Assembly (NCBI GenBank): GCA_013398275.1
Contig: VZSE01002883.1
Location: forward strand, 205,249-269,248
Length of the DNA stretch: 64,000 nucleotides
Source: Promerops cafer
Taxonomy: Eukaryota; Chordata; Aves; Passeriformes; Nectariniidae
Reading direction: 5' to 3'
A program made the position numbers and the translations under genes. The stretch's first letter is position 1. Each line of letters begins with the position of its first letter. The notes beneath the pieces were generated by a model, which saw only the letters and a program-made list of their open reading frames with translations, did not search any database and was not told the DNA's origin. Of the stretch, positions 37,507 through 48,688 are shown piece after piece.

Positions 37507-37615
37507 GCCTTGTTTATTATCTCAGGCTCATGTTGGTACACGCAGGAGGAAGACCTGGTTTCCTGAGCTGCCGGTGCGGGAGGAGTGCGGGCACCCTTTG
37601 GACAATTCGGAGCAG
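37507..37615 (+). other. Candidate exon (109 nt), unassigned transcript
   Basis: Left border: a 15-base pyrimidine tract ending in CTTCTTCTAG, preceded by a branch-point-like CCTGATG. Right border: GAGCAG followed by gtggga. Two of three frames stay open, but neither resembles a known family. Such borders also arise by chance in 64 kb, so this is a hypothesis. Confidence 0.2.
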
Positions 37616-38182
37616 GTGGGAAGCTCTGCAGCTGCCTGGCCAGGGGCACGGGGAATGTGTGTGTGCAGCCCTGGCCTGTTGGGCGTCACGGAAGGGAGGA
37701 AATGTTCATTTGTGTGTTGGTGTGTTGTAGGGAATCGTTCAAGCTGCCAGACTTGTCAATTAACCAACCATGGCTAATTGAACATCCAGCCTTTTCTGAG
37801 TCTGTGGGATGGATTTTGGACTTTGTGTTGGATGAGAACCATGATTTTGCTCTTCTCAAAGGGAGGGGAGACAGACTCAATCCTTGTGAGACTCCACCAG
37901 GAGCAGCAAAAACACAGCAAAGCAAGGAACGACATTCGAATCCTTTGGGAAGACACCGGCAGAGGCAGCACACCCAGGCAAGAGTGTTCCTTTCCATGGG
38001 ATCCGAATGGGCCTGGAGGAGGCAGAGGGAGCCCAGTGCAAGCTCCAGTGTAGCCTGGTTGGAAGCAGAGAGATGAGATCAGGCAGAGCTGTCAGGGAAC
38101 ATCCCAGCAAGGTCCGTCCCACTGGAGCTCCTTTCCCATTGGGGGAAGATGGCAACTGGCTGTGCCTGGAGGCAAAGATGTC

Positions 38183-38464
38183 ATTGAACCCCAGAATGGT
38201 TTGGGATGGAAGGCACCTTAAAGCCCATCCAGTCCAACCCCCTGCCATGGGCAGGGACACCTTCCACTAGCCCAGGTTGCTCCAAGTCCCATCCAACCTG
38301 GCCTTGGACACTCCCAGGGATCCAGGGGCAGCCACAGCTTCTCTGGGTACCCTGTGCCAGGGCCTCACCACCCTCACAGGGAACAATTTCTTCTCAATAT
38401 CCCATCTAAGCCTACCCTCTGGCAGTGGGAAGGCATTCCCCCTTGTTGTGGCATTCCAGAGCCT
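38183..38464 (-). mobile_element. CR1 LINE 3' end, about 280 bp, well preserved
   Basis: CCAGAATGGTTTGGGATGG, then GCCCATCCAGTCCAACCCCC, and every downstream landmark to CCATCTAAGCCTACCCTCTG and CATTCCCCCTTG. Minus orientation. One of the best-preserved copies. Confidence 0.94.
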
Positions 38465-41068
38465 TTAAAATATAAAAAGGACAAGGAGGGATATTCTGAG
38501 AATTTTCCCTAAGCATGGCTCATCTTTTTTTTTCATGATATTTGAAGGCTGGAAGAGAAACATCCCCCATAATCCTGTTTTTCTTATATGGTGATCTTCC
38601 CTGTGCAGTGAGTGCTGCATAAACTGATCTCTGTCAGCACAGAGCAGCTCTGCTCTGGTGCTTTGGATTCATTCCCAGCTGTCCAGTGAGGATCATGGCA
38701 GTGGCAGTGTAGACAAACCTCAAAGGGTTGTCCGACTGCATGGTTGCCAAGAGGTCTCTCACTTTGCAGGCCAATGTTAGAGGTACCGCAGGTTTAGCAG
38801 GAATGCACTGCAGGAATTCGTAATTTTTTCTGAGCTCTATCAGAAAGGAGAAATGAGAAAGGGAAAAGCAGCAGAATCCTCTGCTGCCAGTGTGGGCACC
38901 AGGAAATGGCCCTGGAGCACTGGGGGAAGGAGGAGACGCAGCAGCCTGAGGTATTCACTGGCTCTTTCTGCAGCCAGACAAAAGCTCTCACAAAGGACAC
39001 CAGTTTGGGGGCTTCCTGGTGCTCAGCGCCTGCTCTGAGGGCTGATCATGGCTCCAGAGGAGCTGGAAGGGCACAGAGGCAGCCCAGTAGAGCTGGGGTG
39101 CTGTCTCCAGGTCTGGAGGTGCTGTGACTCCAGAGGGTTGAGTCCATCCCAAACTGGGGACAAGGGAAGTCTTGGCTGCTGTCTTGGCACTGCCTGCAGG
39201 GACTGACAGTGGTATCAGCAAGGCTGGAGAGTCCCAGTGCAGCCCGGTTCCCAGTTTGTATCAGCAGGAATGAGCTGGCCCTGTGCTCCAGCAGGAGCAG
39301 GTGGTGGCTTTCCTGACCCCATTCCTGAAAGGTTAGAAGTGCCCACACCATCCATCTCTCCCTGCTCCCAGTGCTTGGCTCTGTACAGGGGGTGCTGTGC
39401 CCTGAACTCCTGGAATGTGGTATTTTTCCTGAAGGTCGAAGTGGGAGGTGTGAGTTGGGTGCCAAAGGCATGGACTGTTTGGGACTGGCTGGCTCCACTG
39501 CCATGGGCACTGCTCCCTCTGGGCACACTTCCCAGGAAACAGCCGACACGGGATGAGGGATTGTTCCACCTAATTCCTCCTTACCACACAGCCCTCCTCA
39601 TTTGCTGGGTTACCCCTAGGGGACTTGGCTTTCCTCGGGCACTCACATTTTCCTTGCAATTGAGCTCTTCCTCCATCAGACACCCAAATTCTCCCACTCT
39701 CCCTATGAGGGACAACACAAATCTGGTGGAGGGGGAGGAAGATTTGCCCTACTTCTTATTTAACCATTTGCCTTTTTTTCTTTTTTTTTGGAACTGTGCT
39801 CTGGCCATGCCAAAATCTTGGCATTCCAAGTCTGAGGGAGGACTGGAGACACCCATTCCCAACTGTGTGGGCTCAGCGAGGATCCCTCCTCTCTGCCACA
39901 AGGGGAACAGCACTGCAAGCACAAGAAGCAGCATTTTCCCAACGGGTCCAGCTCCTTCCTGAGCTCTGCTGTGTGTTCAGAAAAGCCTAGCCAGGAAGAT
40001 TTCCATGGAAGGGTCAGCTCTGGCTTGCGTTGGTGACTTGGGAATTGCTCTGCACAGGCTGCAATGGCATTTCCAGTCTAAAACATCCCCTTGAAGCAGA
40101 GTTTGCATTTGGATGTGGATGCAAATGAGAACCTAATCAGGTTTCTTTTCCCGTAAATATTTTGTTTCTGCTTGGAGGAAACAAAGCACCTGTGTGTGGT
40201 TTGTGCTGAGTTTTCTGCTCTTACTTGGGTTTGATTTCGACCTGCCCATGTAGGACAAACATTTTGCATCCACAAGATTTAAATGAGCTGGGAGACTTGT
40301 TCCCCTCCCAGCCCTGCTGACAGGTTCCAGGCTGTTTGCAGAGGCTTTCCTGAATTGATGATTTCTAGGTCAAGGAGAGTGTTACGTTTTTTGACCGTTT
40401 GTCTTGTGCTAATCGCTGTCAGCCCCGAGATTTATGCATGGATAGTGACAGCAGATGGGGTCACTTTTATTAGGAATTCACACACCAGGCAGGGAAAGGC
40501 AAAGGCACGGGGGCCTTTGCCAGGTAGGCTGTGGATGCTCAGGGACTCCTGCACTGAAAATATTTCTGGTTTTAACAAAGCTTCAGCTTGTGGATTTTCA
40601 TTATTTTTCATAATAAATGCATTTACATACAGGTTTTTTTTCTTCTTTGATAGATTTTTTGGGAAATGATCCCATTATTGCCCAACATCCATGTCTCCTG
40701 TGTCTGCCTGAGTGGACTCATCCTACACTATCAATTGGATTCAAAGGGGTCTCCACATATGTTCCAAATATACCATTGCTGCTTGCAATACAGACCTCTA
40801 GAGCCCAATATCTATTTACATCCTGTATTTTTTTCCTGATGGAAAAAAAATTTGCAAATCTGGAGTTGCCAAGAATTCCAGAATAAATCACTGTGCCCAA
40901 GTGGCATCTTGTGCTGGGTTGGAGGTGGTGCATCCCTTGGCAATCTTTAGCCCAGTGTGCAGGTGGCTGTAAAACTTCAATTCCCAGGTAATCTAATGCC
41001 TTAATTTCTATTTTTTCAGGGCAATATAAATCACATTGTGTTTTTCTGTGAGTGTGATGATTCCAAGG
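38465..41068. other. Unique intergenic DNA
   Basis: No gene recognised. A 241-codon frame at 39237-39962 (+) lacks any domain. An AT-rich, motif-rich stretch lies at 40355-40490. Confidence 0.45.
40355..40490. promoter_or_regulatory. Candidate conserved noncoding element
   Basis: Includes TGATGATTTCTAGGTCAAGG (receptor half-site-like AGGTCA), GTGCTAATCGC (bicoid/OTX-like TAATC) and TTTATGCATGG. CpGs are retained. No repeat or frame. Low confidence. Confidence 0.22.
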
Positions 41069-41505
41069 AGTGGGACCAGCGGAGGCTGCAGCCATGCTGA
41101 AGGGCCTGGAGCATCTCGGTGCCCAGGAAAGGCTGAGGGAGCTGGGGCTGCTCAGCCTCGACAGGAGCCCCAGCTGAGAGGGGCCCTCAGCCCCGGCTGT
41201 CCCTGTCTGCAGGGACGGGCAGAGCAGGGCCCGGGCTCTGCTCCGGGGCCAGCAATGGCACCAGAGCCACGGGCAGCGACTGATGCCAGCAAGTTCCACC
41301 TGGACATGAGGGAGAACTTTCCTGGGCAGTGATGGAGCCCTGAACAGATTCCAGAGAGGGTGTGGAGTCTCCTCCCTGGGGATGCTCCAGAGCTGTCTGG
41401 ACACAATCTGTGCCGTGGGCTCTGGGATGGCCCTCCTGGAGCAGGGAGGTGGCACCAGGTGACCACTGTGTCCCTTCCAGCCTGGCCCATCCTGGGATCT
41501 GGGAT
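41069..41505 (+). mobile_element. CR1 LINE, third subfamily, about 440 bp
   Basis: Starts in ORF2 end sequence (GGACCAGCGGAGG, GAAGGGCCTGGAGCATCTC). It continues with AGTTCCACCTGGACATGAGG, GTCTGGACACAATCTGTGCC and TGGAGCAGGGAGGTGGCACC, and ends CCCATCCTGGGATCTGG. Plus orientation. Closely resembles the inverted copy at 48429-48688. Confidence 0.9.
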
Positions 41506-43930
41506 ATGTCTCCCTTGCATTCCATCTCCTCTGTTCACAGGAATTTCAAATTTCCCATTTCCAGGCCTTTTCTGAGTTTAGGTCTCTTCCCTCCCAGTCT
41601 AGATTTGTTCTCACTCATTTTCCTCATCTCATCTTTACTTGATCCATCACACCCTTGGGGCCCAGATCTCTCCTTTTCTTTCTCTCCCATGACACTGTCC
41701 CATTTTCCCATACAGGTGTGGGAACACAGCAACACCTCTGCAAGTCCTTTCTTTAAGATGACCTGAACAAATCAGCTTTAACCAAAGAACTGTGGTTCGG
41801 GACAACTTACAGATGATTTTTGGAGCAGCACATTGTGATTTTCAGCCCTGCAGCCACCCAAAAATATGCAATGTGGGGCTATAAGGTTGTGGTTTTGTAT
41901 TTTCCTAAAGAAACCTCCATGCCACGCATCAGCCTCTGTTTTTGGGGATGTGCCCTGGTGCAGGTGATGGAATGTGTTGGGTCAGGGTTCATTGGAGGGG
42001 TTAAATCAACTCAGTCACTCTGTCACTCAAGGGGTGGCAGCCACCAGCTGCCACTGTTATCCCTGGGACACCTGGAAAAGATCCCATCCTGTTCTGGTGG
42101 GTTGGGGATGGATGTGAGATGTCCCAGCCAGAACCTCATCCTGAGGAGTGAGCATCCTCTCAGCCCACTTGGAGCCATGGGCAAGGGGATGAAGCAGCCC
42201 AAAACAAACATTTGGTGAGCAGGTATGAAAAAAAAAAAACAGGGGAAAAAATCCCTTTGGAAGCTCCTGAGGCCTGGAGTGATGCAGGGCCATGGTTAAT
42301 GGCCACTCCCCGAGGTTTCCCCTCCCATGGAGCACAATTGATTGCAGTGAGATTACGATGCCATTAAAATTCACTCTGCCCATAAACCAACGCCGGGGAA
42401 AATGCTGACGTTTATAGCAGCTCCTACAAGAGACATATTTCAGGGCAAAGTGAGTCCTAATGCAGGAACTTTATTTAGGTAAAACAACATCCAGGGAGGG
42501 GGGAGAGGAGGAGGAGAGGTGGTGGCGATTGCAGAGAATTTTATTTCTTTCAACTAATGGGTATAGGGATGCTAAATTTAAAAGACATTTTTAATAAATC
42601 TATTGGCCTTTGACAAAATCAATCCAAACCCCATAAACCAAGAAGTCACCCACTTGGTATTAATGAGGCTACATTTGCATTTATTTTTCCTTTACACTAG
42701 ACAAACCATTAATTTCGTGTTTATGCTTCCTTTGAAGTCTGAATGCTTGGAGATAGATGGCCACATCAAGTCTCCTGCTGCTACATTAATATTTTGCTAT
42801 AAATGATAAATTTGACCATTTTCTACAACACCCCTTTTTTCTTTAAGAAAGCTGAGAAAATGCAAGCAATAAGTCTTAAGCCCCTGAAAGCTTTGCTGTT
42901 TTTTTAAATACTCTGCAGTCATTGATTATTAAAGCAGTCATAGCTTTAACTTGGGCTTGCATTTGATGGCACCCAGCATTCTGCTGCTGTAAATTGAGAG
43001 ATCTTCATTAACCAATCAGGGGCTCCTTTTCTGCAAATCATCTTTCATTTGACCCATGGAAAAACTGGACACGGCCAAGTCGTGGCTGCCTCACCCCCTC
43101 CCTGGCCTCTGAAGACCCCTCCTCAGAGCTCTGGGTTGCTTCCATGCAAGATAAGTACATCCTTGTGCTCCAGCAGGACATCCAAGGTGCCTTTTCCCAG
43201 TTTTGTAGTAATTTACTTTTTTTTTGGTAGTTATTTTTTTCTTTCGGGATGCTCTATTACCCATACAGGACACCAGGAGCCTTTCAAAAAACCCCATCTC
43301 CTAGAAACAAAGGGAAAGGCCTTCTGAAAAGCTTCCAGCAGCCCAGGATGATGGGCAAGAAGGAGATTAAACTTCTGCAAGGACTCTTTGAAAGTAATTT
43401 TCCAGAGCCTAGACTCTTCTCCCAGATCCCAGTCCCAGATCCAGAAAAGGGCACAGGTTTGGTGACGCTGTGTGTCCCTGCCTGAGGTGGGTCTCAGGAC
43501 GGGTTTCATGAGCTCCATTGAGGACCGAACCTCTCCCAGGTGGAGTGGGATGGCTGATATCCAGGAGAATCCCTGCAGCCAGTGCAGGGAGATGTGTGGC
43601 AGCAGGCAAAGCTTGGGCATCTCAAAAACATTCCAGGTCCGTGTTTTCCCACGGAGCACAGAGTGACAGGCAGAGGTTGGATCTGAAAAACCTCACGGAT
43701 CCCAGATTCCCTAGAATCCCTAAGGATTCCTAGGCTGGTATTCACATCTCAGGGATGTTGCTGAGTACCGTTACCTGGGCTGGGGCACTGTGGGGGATAA
43801 GCCCACTCAGGTGGGATTAGGGTTCAGCCCTCTGGTCCCAGCAGGTCAGATCTTCTCCTGAGACACTCCTAGGAATTGCCCCAGGTATTCCTCGTGGACT
43901 CTGCACCTTGCAGAACATGAGGGCCCTTCC
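41506..43930. other. Unique intergenic DNA
   Basis: Pyrimidine-rich at 41575-41710. It contains the enhancer-like block 42330-43030, listed separately. Nothing else recognised. Confidence 0.45.
42330..43030. promoter_or_regulatory. Strong candidate conserved noncoding element
   Basis: 700 bases of unique AT-rich DNA. Seen: GTGAGATTACGATGCC and CATTAAAATTC, then a consensus POU octamer ATTTGCAT (42673-42680). CCATTAATTTCG, TACATTAATATTTTGC, ATTGATTATTAAAGC and TTCATTAACCAATCAGG (with a CCAAT box) follow. Dense homeodomain/POU motifs without repeats are typical of enhancers of neural or endodermal regulators such as SOX14. No alignment was available. Confidence 0.35.
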
Positions 43931-44089
43931 ATAGAATCCCAGAATCATGGAATGGTTTGGGTTGGAAGGGACCTTAAAGGCCATCCAATCCCATGCTCTG
44001 CCATGGGCAGGGACATCTTCCACTAGCCCAGGTTGCTCCAAGCCCAGTCCAACCCGGCCTTGGGCACTTCCAGGGATCCAGGGGCAGCC
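43931..44089 (-). mobile_element. CR1 LINE 3' end
   Basis: ATAGAATCCCAGAATCATGG tail repeat, GGTTTGGGTTGGAAGGGACC, and on to CCAGGGATCCAGGGGCAGCC, where the match stops abruptly. Minus orientation, low divergence. Confidence 0.93.
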
Positions 44090-46369
44090 TTGCACGTGTA
44101 CTCTTGCAAGAATTTCTAGGCTATCAGAACCTCAGCTGCCAAAAGAGAGATTTTGTGGTCTGTGTTTCCTGATTTAGGTGCCTAAGTTCTTCCTTCTTCA
44201 CTGCCATTTTCCGCAGGCAGGGAGGTGGGATGGGAGAGGCAGATCTTGTAGGGCATCTCTGGGGTCCCAGCTGAGGCTGCAGCAAGCCCCAGTGCGAGCT
44301 GTATGTCTGCAGCAAGCTGGCTTTTGGTTCCCTTCCAAATTCCTCTGGCAGCACATCGCTGATCCATGCCCTGCTGCTGTGGGATGCAAACGTTGCATGG
44401 GACGCAGGGGTGTCCAGGGTTCTGCAGTGAGACTGGGGATTAAGGGCTCCCTCAGCTTCAGCCTCTTCCCCTTCCCACTAAATCTTTTATCTGGTGTCTG
44501 CCAGGTCCCCCAGCAGCTGTGCTGGTGCAGGATCTGAGCTGTGTTTTCCCCCCTCTCCTGAATCCGAGCACACACTGCACACGCTCCCTAAACAAGGAGC
44601 AGGGCCCTGAGCATGAATTAGCAGATTAAACATCACTTTTTTTGTGGGTTGGTTTATTTTATTATTTTTTATGAAGCATCTTTTATAGCTATGCCGGGGT
44701 TAGATTTCATCTAACCCTTGTTTATTTTCTTTGCCAGCCGGAGTTTATGGAGGAGGGAAGGGATGTTATATCAATAGGGGAGTGGCTATTGACACTTGCT
44801 GCTATGAAGTGCCTTTATGTGCTTTCAAATGGCAGGATTATGCTCCGGATGGCTCCGTGCCGGAATTGTCTCCTGCTCCATTAACAGCTGAGAGATGGAG
44901 GCGTGAACTGATCGTGGGGCTCTGACATGAAGGAGGGCTGAATATTGAACGGGTGAGTTGCACCCACTCTGGCTCTTTTTCCTCTTTTTTTATTTTTTTA
45001 ATGAAGAATTCCTACTTCTGAGGATACGCTGAAATTCAGCCTGCTGGGATTCACACCTCCCCTCCAGCAAACCCTTGTGCAGCACAGTCCAGTGCATCCT
45101 TTGCTAAGCATTCCTGGGGGTGGTGAGGAAACCTTGAGAACTGGTTTTTAGCAGTTCTAATTTCTCCTCATTCTCATTCAGCTATTTCGCATTCAGCTCC
45201 CAGTGTCTGGACTTGGAAGGTTTTCATGTCCAAGCTTCACACCAAACCAGTTTAATGAGAAAGACACTTAAAACAGCAATAATGCCTGGATTCAGGTCAT
45301 GGAAGGATGGGATGTTTCAGGAAGAACATGGACCTCAGCAGAGTCTGGTTGGAGTCTCCCAGTTTGGGCAGCAGCTCTGCTGAGCACAGTTCTAAGGCAG
45401 GGTTTGTGCCCATGGATCTCTCCCAGCATCCAGGATTTGAAGCTCAGTGTTCAGCCCTGCTCCAGCTGTTTTTGCCTGCTGTCCTGCCAGCTGCTCACAT
45501 TCTGCAGGCAGTGGATGTCCTCTGGACACATCCATGGATTTCTCCCTTGCCCAACAAGTCTGAACATGCTAAAGATCAAGTGAATGTGGTTGGCACTTCC
45601 TGCCAATAATTAGAAATGAAAGCAAGCATGAAATAAATGTCTGGGTTATTCTCAGGAAAAATTGAGACTCAGACAGGGATTTCAGAAGCCAGGCTTCTGC
45701 CTTTCATTTCAGATTTTGGTCTCTTTTTGCCTTTGAAAAAAAAAAAAAAGGAAAATATAAGTGTAGTGTCTGTGAACCTCTCCTGCCTCAGGCTTCTCAT
45801 TATCATTGATGTCTCTTCTCATGCCACAGGAACACCAGTGCTGGAAAAGGGCTGAATCTGGTGGAGAGTCTGGATCACTGGGGATCCTCCCCACCCCTTC
45901 CACATGCTCTGAGAAGGGAGGTTAACTGAGGAGAAGATGTTTCCCTGTGTCCCTTAAAATCTGCCTTTGAACAGAGCTGGGTTTGCAGCCACAAACCAAA
46001 GGAAACCTCCCAAGCCGCAAGAACAAATGGAATAATAAAGCCCAGATAATTTGAATGGGGGTGGTTATTAAGGGTTTTGCTGCTTCTTGGACCTGTTAGC
46101 TTGTCCTGCCCAGAGGCAGTGCATCCTGCTTGGAGTAACCAGCTTTGCATCACCAGTTTTTCCCTCTGGTCATCCACTCCTGCCCTGGTTCCTGTTGTGT
46201 TCATGAGAGAATAAAGTTACCAGCATCATCCCAGCTCATCCCAGCTTGAATTCTCTGCCAGAGCTGGAGCTGGGCTGCTCAGAGGAGCAGCAGGCCCACA
46301 CTGGTGGCCCCTGTCAGTCCTGATTCTGCTTGTGCAGGGAAATTGAGCAGAACATCTTTCCTACAGAGA
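44090..46369. other. Unique intergenic DNA
   Basis: Includes the candidate exon/element at 44738-44952. A poly-A run lies at about 45737-45751. Nothing else recognised. Confidence 0.45.
44738..44952 (+). other. Candidate exon or conserved element (215 nt)
   Basis: Left border: TTTATTTTCTTTGCCAG acceptor-like. Right border: GAACGG followed by gtgagt, a near-consensus donor. A frame stays open from the acceptor to TGA at 44923-44925 (about 62 codons) but matches no family I know. It contains a perfect 7-bp inverted repeat TCAATAG/CTATTGA (44771-44792). It could be a noncoding exon, an enhancer, or chance. Confidence 0.28.
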
Positions 46370-46460
46370 CCAGAGAATCCCAGACTGGTTTGGGTCAGAA
46401 GGGACCCTCAAAGCCATCTCATTCCACACCTCTGCCATGGACAAGGACACCTTCCAGCAG
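46370..46460 (-). mobile_element. CR1 LINE 3' fragment
   Basis: GAGAATCCCAGACTGGTTTG, GGTCAGAAGGGACCC, CCATGGACAAGGACACCTTC. About 90 bases, minus orientation, diverged. Confidence 0.86.
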
Positions 46461-48428
46461 AGAAGTCTGCTCAGATCCTCATGGAGATGATCCATGACCT
46501 GCAGGATGAGGCACTGGCAGATCACCCTGCTCCAGATAATTCCGTGGGCACCATCAATCAATTAATTCCCTTGCCATTAATGATTCATTATCAGACCTCA
46601 GGATCTGGATTTTAGCTGCTCCATGGGTCAGTCATCATTCCCTTATTCCTCGGCAGATCAGGAGCAGTTTTTCTTATTCCCATTGCCCGCTGGAGCCGGC
46701 ACCTTCTCAGCCAAGGAACCTTGGGATGGGGAGCTCTGACGTGATCCAGAAGAACACGAGGTCTTTGCCCTGCTCCCTCTGCAGATGGCACAGGGAGGGG
46801 AAGATCCCAGAGATCCCACGTGCTGCAGGCTTGTTTTGCTCAGGGTTGGATCCCTGCCCAAGAAAAGCCACTCAAGGACTCTGGTGCTGCAAACCTTTTC
46901 CATCTCCTCATGAGAACGGTGCCCTGGACTTCCCCCCTCCATCCCAGACAAGTCCCATTGAGTCCCAGGGGTGAGTGAGCCAGAGCCGCAGAGTCCTGCC
47001 GCTCTTCCTGCTGCAGGGGACGTGAGCTGCGATGGGTTCTGCCTGTCCTTTCAAACCAGAGCCAGAGAGATGGGAAGGGAGGGAAATGGGGGAAAAGGGG
47101 AGGAAGGACACACAAAGGCTGAGGCTTTGCTAGAAAGGGAACACAGCACTCCCCAGTCTAATATCTGCCCTTTATTCTGCATTACAATATCTGCAGACTT
47201 CCAGACTGGACACGATGCCGGAATCAAGGCTGAAATTACTTTTCAGCCATTCATTCATAACTGTTATGTTTAAAAAAAAAAAAAAAAAAAAAAGAAGAAA
47301 GAAAAAAAAGAGGGAGAGAGAAGGTGGGGGAAACAAAAGTAAATACAAAAAGAGAAATGTTAACATGTGTGGCACAGAATGTGTATGGCAGACAAAGCTC
47401 TGCTTGTTCTGCCACAAAGGCTTTGAAAAGCAGGTGTCATAGCAGCTGTACAAGGTTAAAGCACAGGGACCATTATGTACAAAATGAGGGAGTCTTTATC
47501 CACAGTCTGCTTCAGCTCTTAAGAATGTGCTTCCTATTGTGCCAGTGTTTGCTGGAAGGACTCCATCTACACAATGGAGAAATTTTTCATTCTCACCTTC
47601 CCCCCAACCTCCGTTCCACCATCCAAATCTACAGTTATGGATATAATACAGACCTCTGGCATTCAAGGTCCTCATTGCCCCACACTTCTGAAACAAAAGC
47701 TATTGTGCTGCACCATGAAAGGCGCCTGCGGCAGAATAAAGCCCTTCAGCAGAGGACCCTGAGAGAGTATTTGTGAGGCTCTCTCCAAAGTTAAAATCCT
47801 GGTGAAAACAAAACACATCCAATTAAAAATGTTCCCTCACTTTGTTTTGTGTGGTTCGTTTCCTTTGCTCCCTCTCCCCCTCTCAGAGATGTCCAGAGAG
47901 ATCCTCGTACAAAAAGGCAAGTGACCTGTCCTTGTTTTCCCTCTCAAAGGGAAAGATGGAAAAGCAGGAATGCACGGCTTGGGAGACAAAAAGCATTATT
48001 AAAAGAATGAAGTTGGAAAGCAGGCCAGGAAGCATCTTCCTCCCAGCGGGCAGTGGGATAGGCTGGTGTGCTCTGAAACACAAGGTATGAGCCCAGCAAT
48101 GACACACATATTTTGGTATTAACAAAGGGGTAACAGGACTATCCCATTTCCAGCTTTTCCATATCCTTCCCCACAGCACATCCAGCATGCCTCAGGTGTC
48201 TCCTAGAGGGAGCAGGACAGATGGTCCCTATATTTCCTGACTTGTCCCCTGGGCTTACATTTTAGGCACAGCAGTGTCACAGGCCTGTTGCCTGTCCCCA
48301 GCCCAGACCAGCCTTACCAAAATTGAACACTCAACCAAACCCTGCAGCCACCAGAGATCAGAGAGCACTTTGCTGTCACCCCCAAGAGATGCTCCTGGGG
48401 CAAACCCAACCCATTATTGCAGAAATAT
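46461..48428. other. Unique intergenic DNA
   Basis: A poly-A run (about 47272-47293) is followed by an A/G-rich stretch to 47335. No polyadenylation signal precedes it, so it reads as a simple repeat and not a retrocopy tail. No gene recognised. Confidence 0.45.
47272..47335. repeat. Poly-A and purine-rich simple repeat
   Basis: About 22 A residues, then mixed AG/AAG sequence. Low complexity. Confidence 0.9.
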
Positions 48429-48688
48429 TCACAGAATCCCAGGATGGACCAGGCTGTAAGGGACACAGTGGTCACCTGGTGCCACCTCCCTGCTCCAGCA
48501 GGGCCATCCCAGAGCCCACGGCACAGATTGTGTCCAGACAGCTCTGGGGTATCCCCAGGGAGGGAGACTCCACACCCTCTCTGGGATCTGTTCAGGGCTC
48601 CATCACTGCCCAGGAAAGTTCTGCCTCATGTCGAGGTGGAACTTGCTGGCATCAGTTTCCCATTGCCTCTTGTCCCTGGGCACTGAGA
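48429..48688 (-). mobile_element. CR1 LINE, third subfamily, inverted relative of the 41.1-kb copy
   Basis: ACAGAATCCCAGGATGGACC, CACAGATTGTGTCCAGACAG and CACACCCTCTCTGGGATC landmarks. Reverse-complemented, it differs from 41280-41500 at only about ten positions in 215 by eye, including a shared unusual segment CCTGGGCAGTGATGGAGCC. Confidence 0.9.

Noticed and set aside
39237..39962. 241-codon plus-strand frame
   Set aside because: No recognisable domain; composition-driven.
40718..41455. 245-codon minus-strand frame
   Set aside because: Largely antisense to the CR1 copy at 41069-41505; no family resemblance.
47272..47293. Poly-A run as the tail of a processed retrocopy
   Set aside because: No AATAAA within 30 bases upstream, no recognisable cDNA and no target-site duplication.
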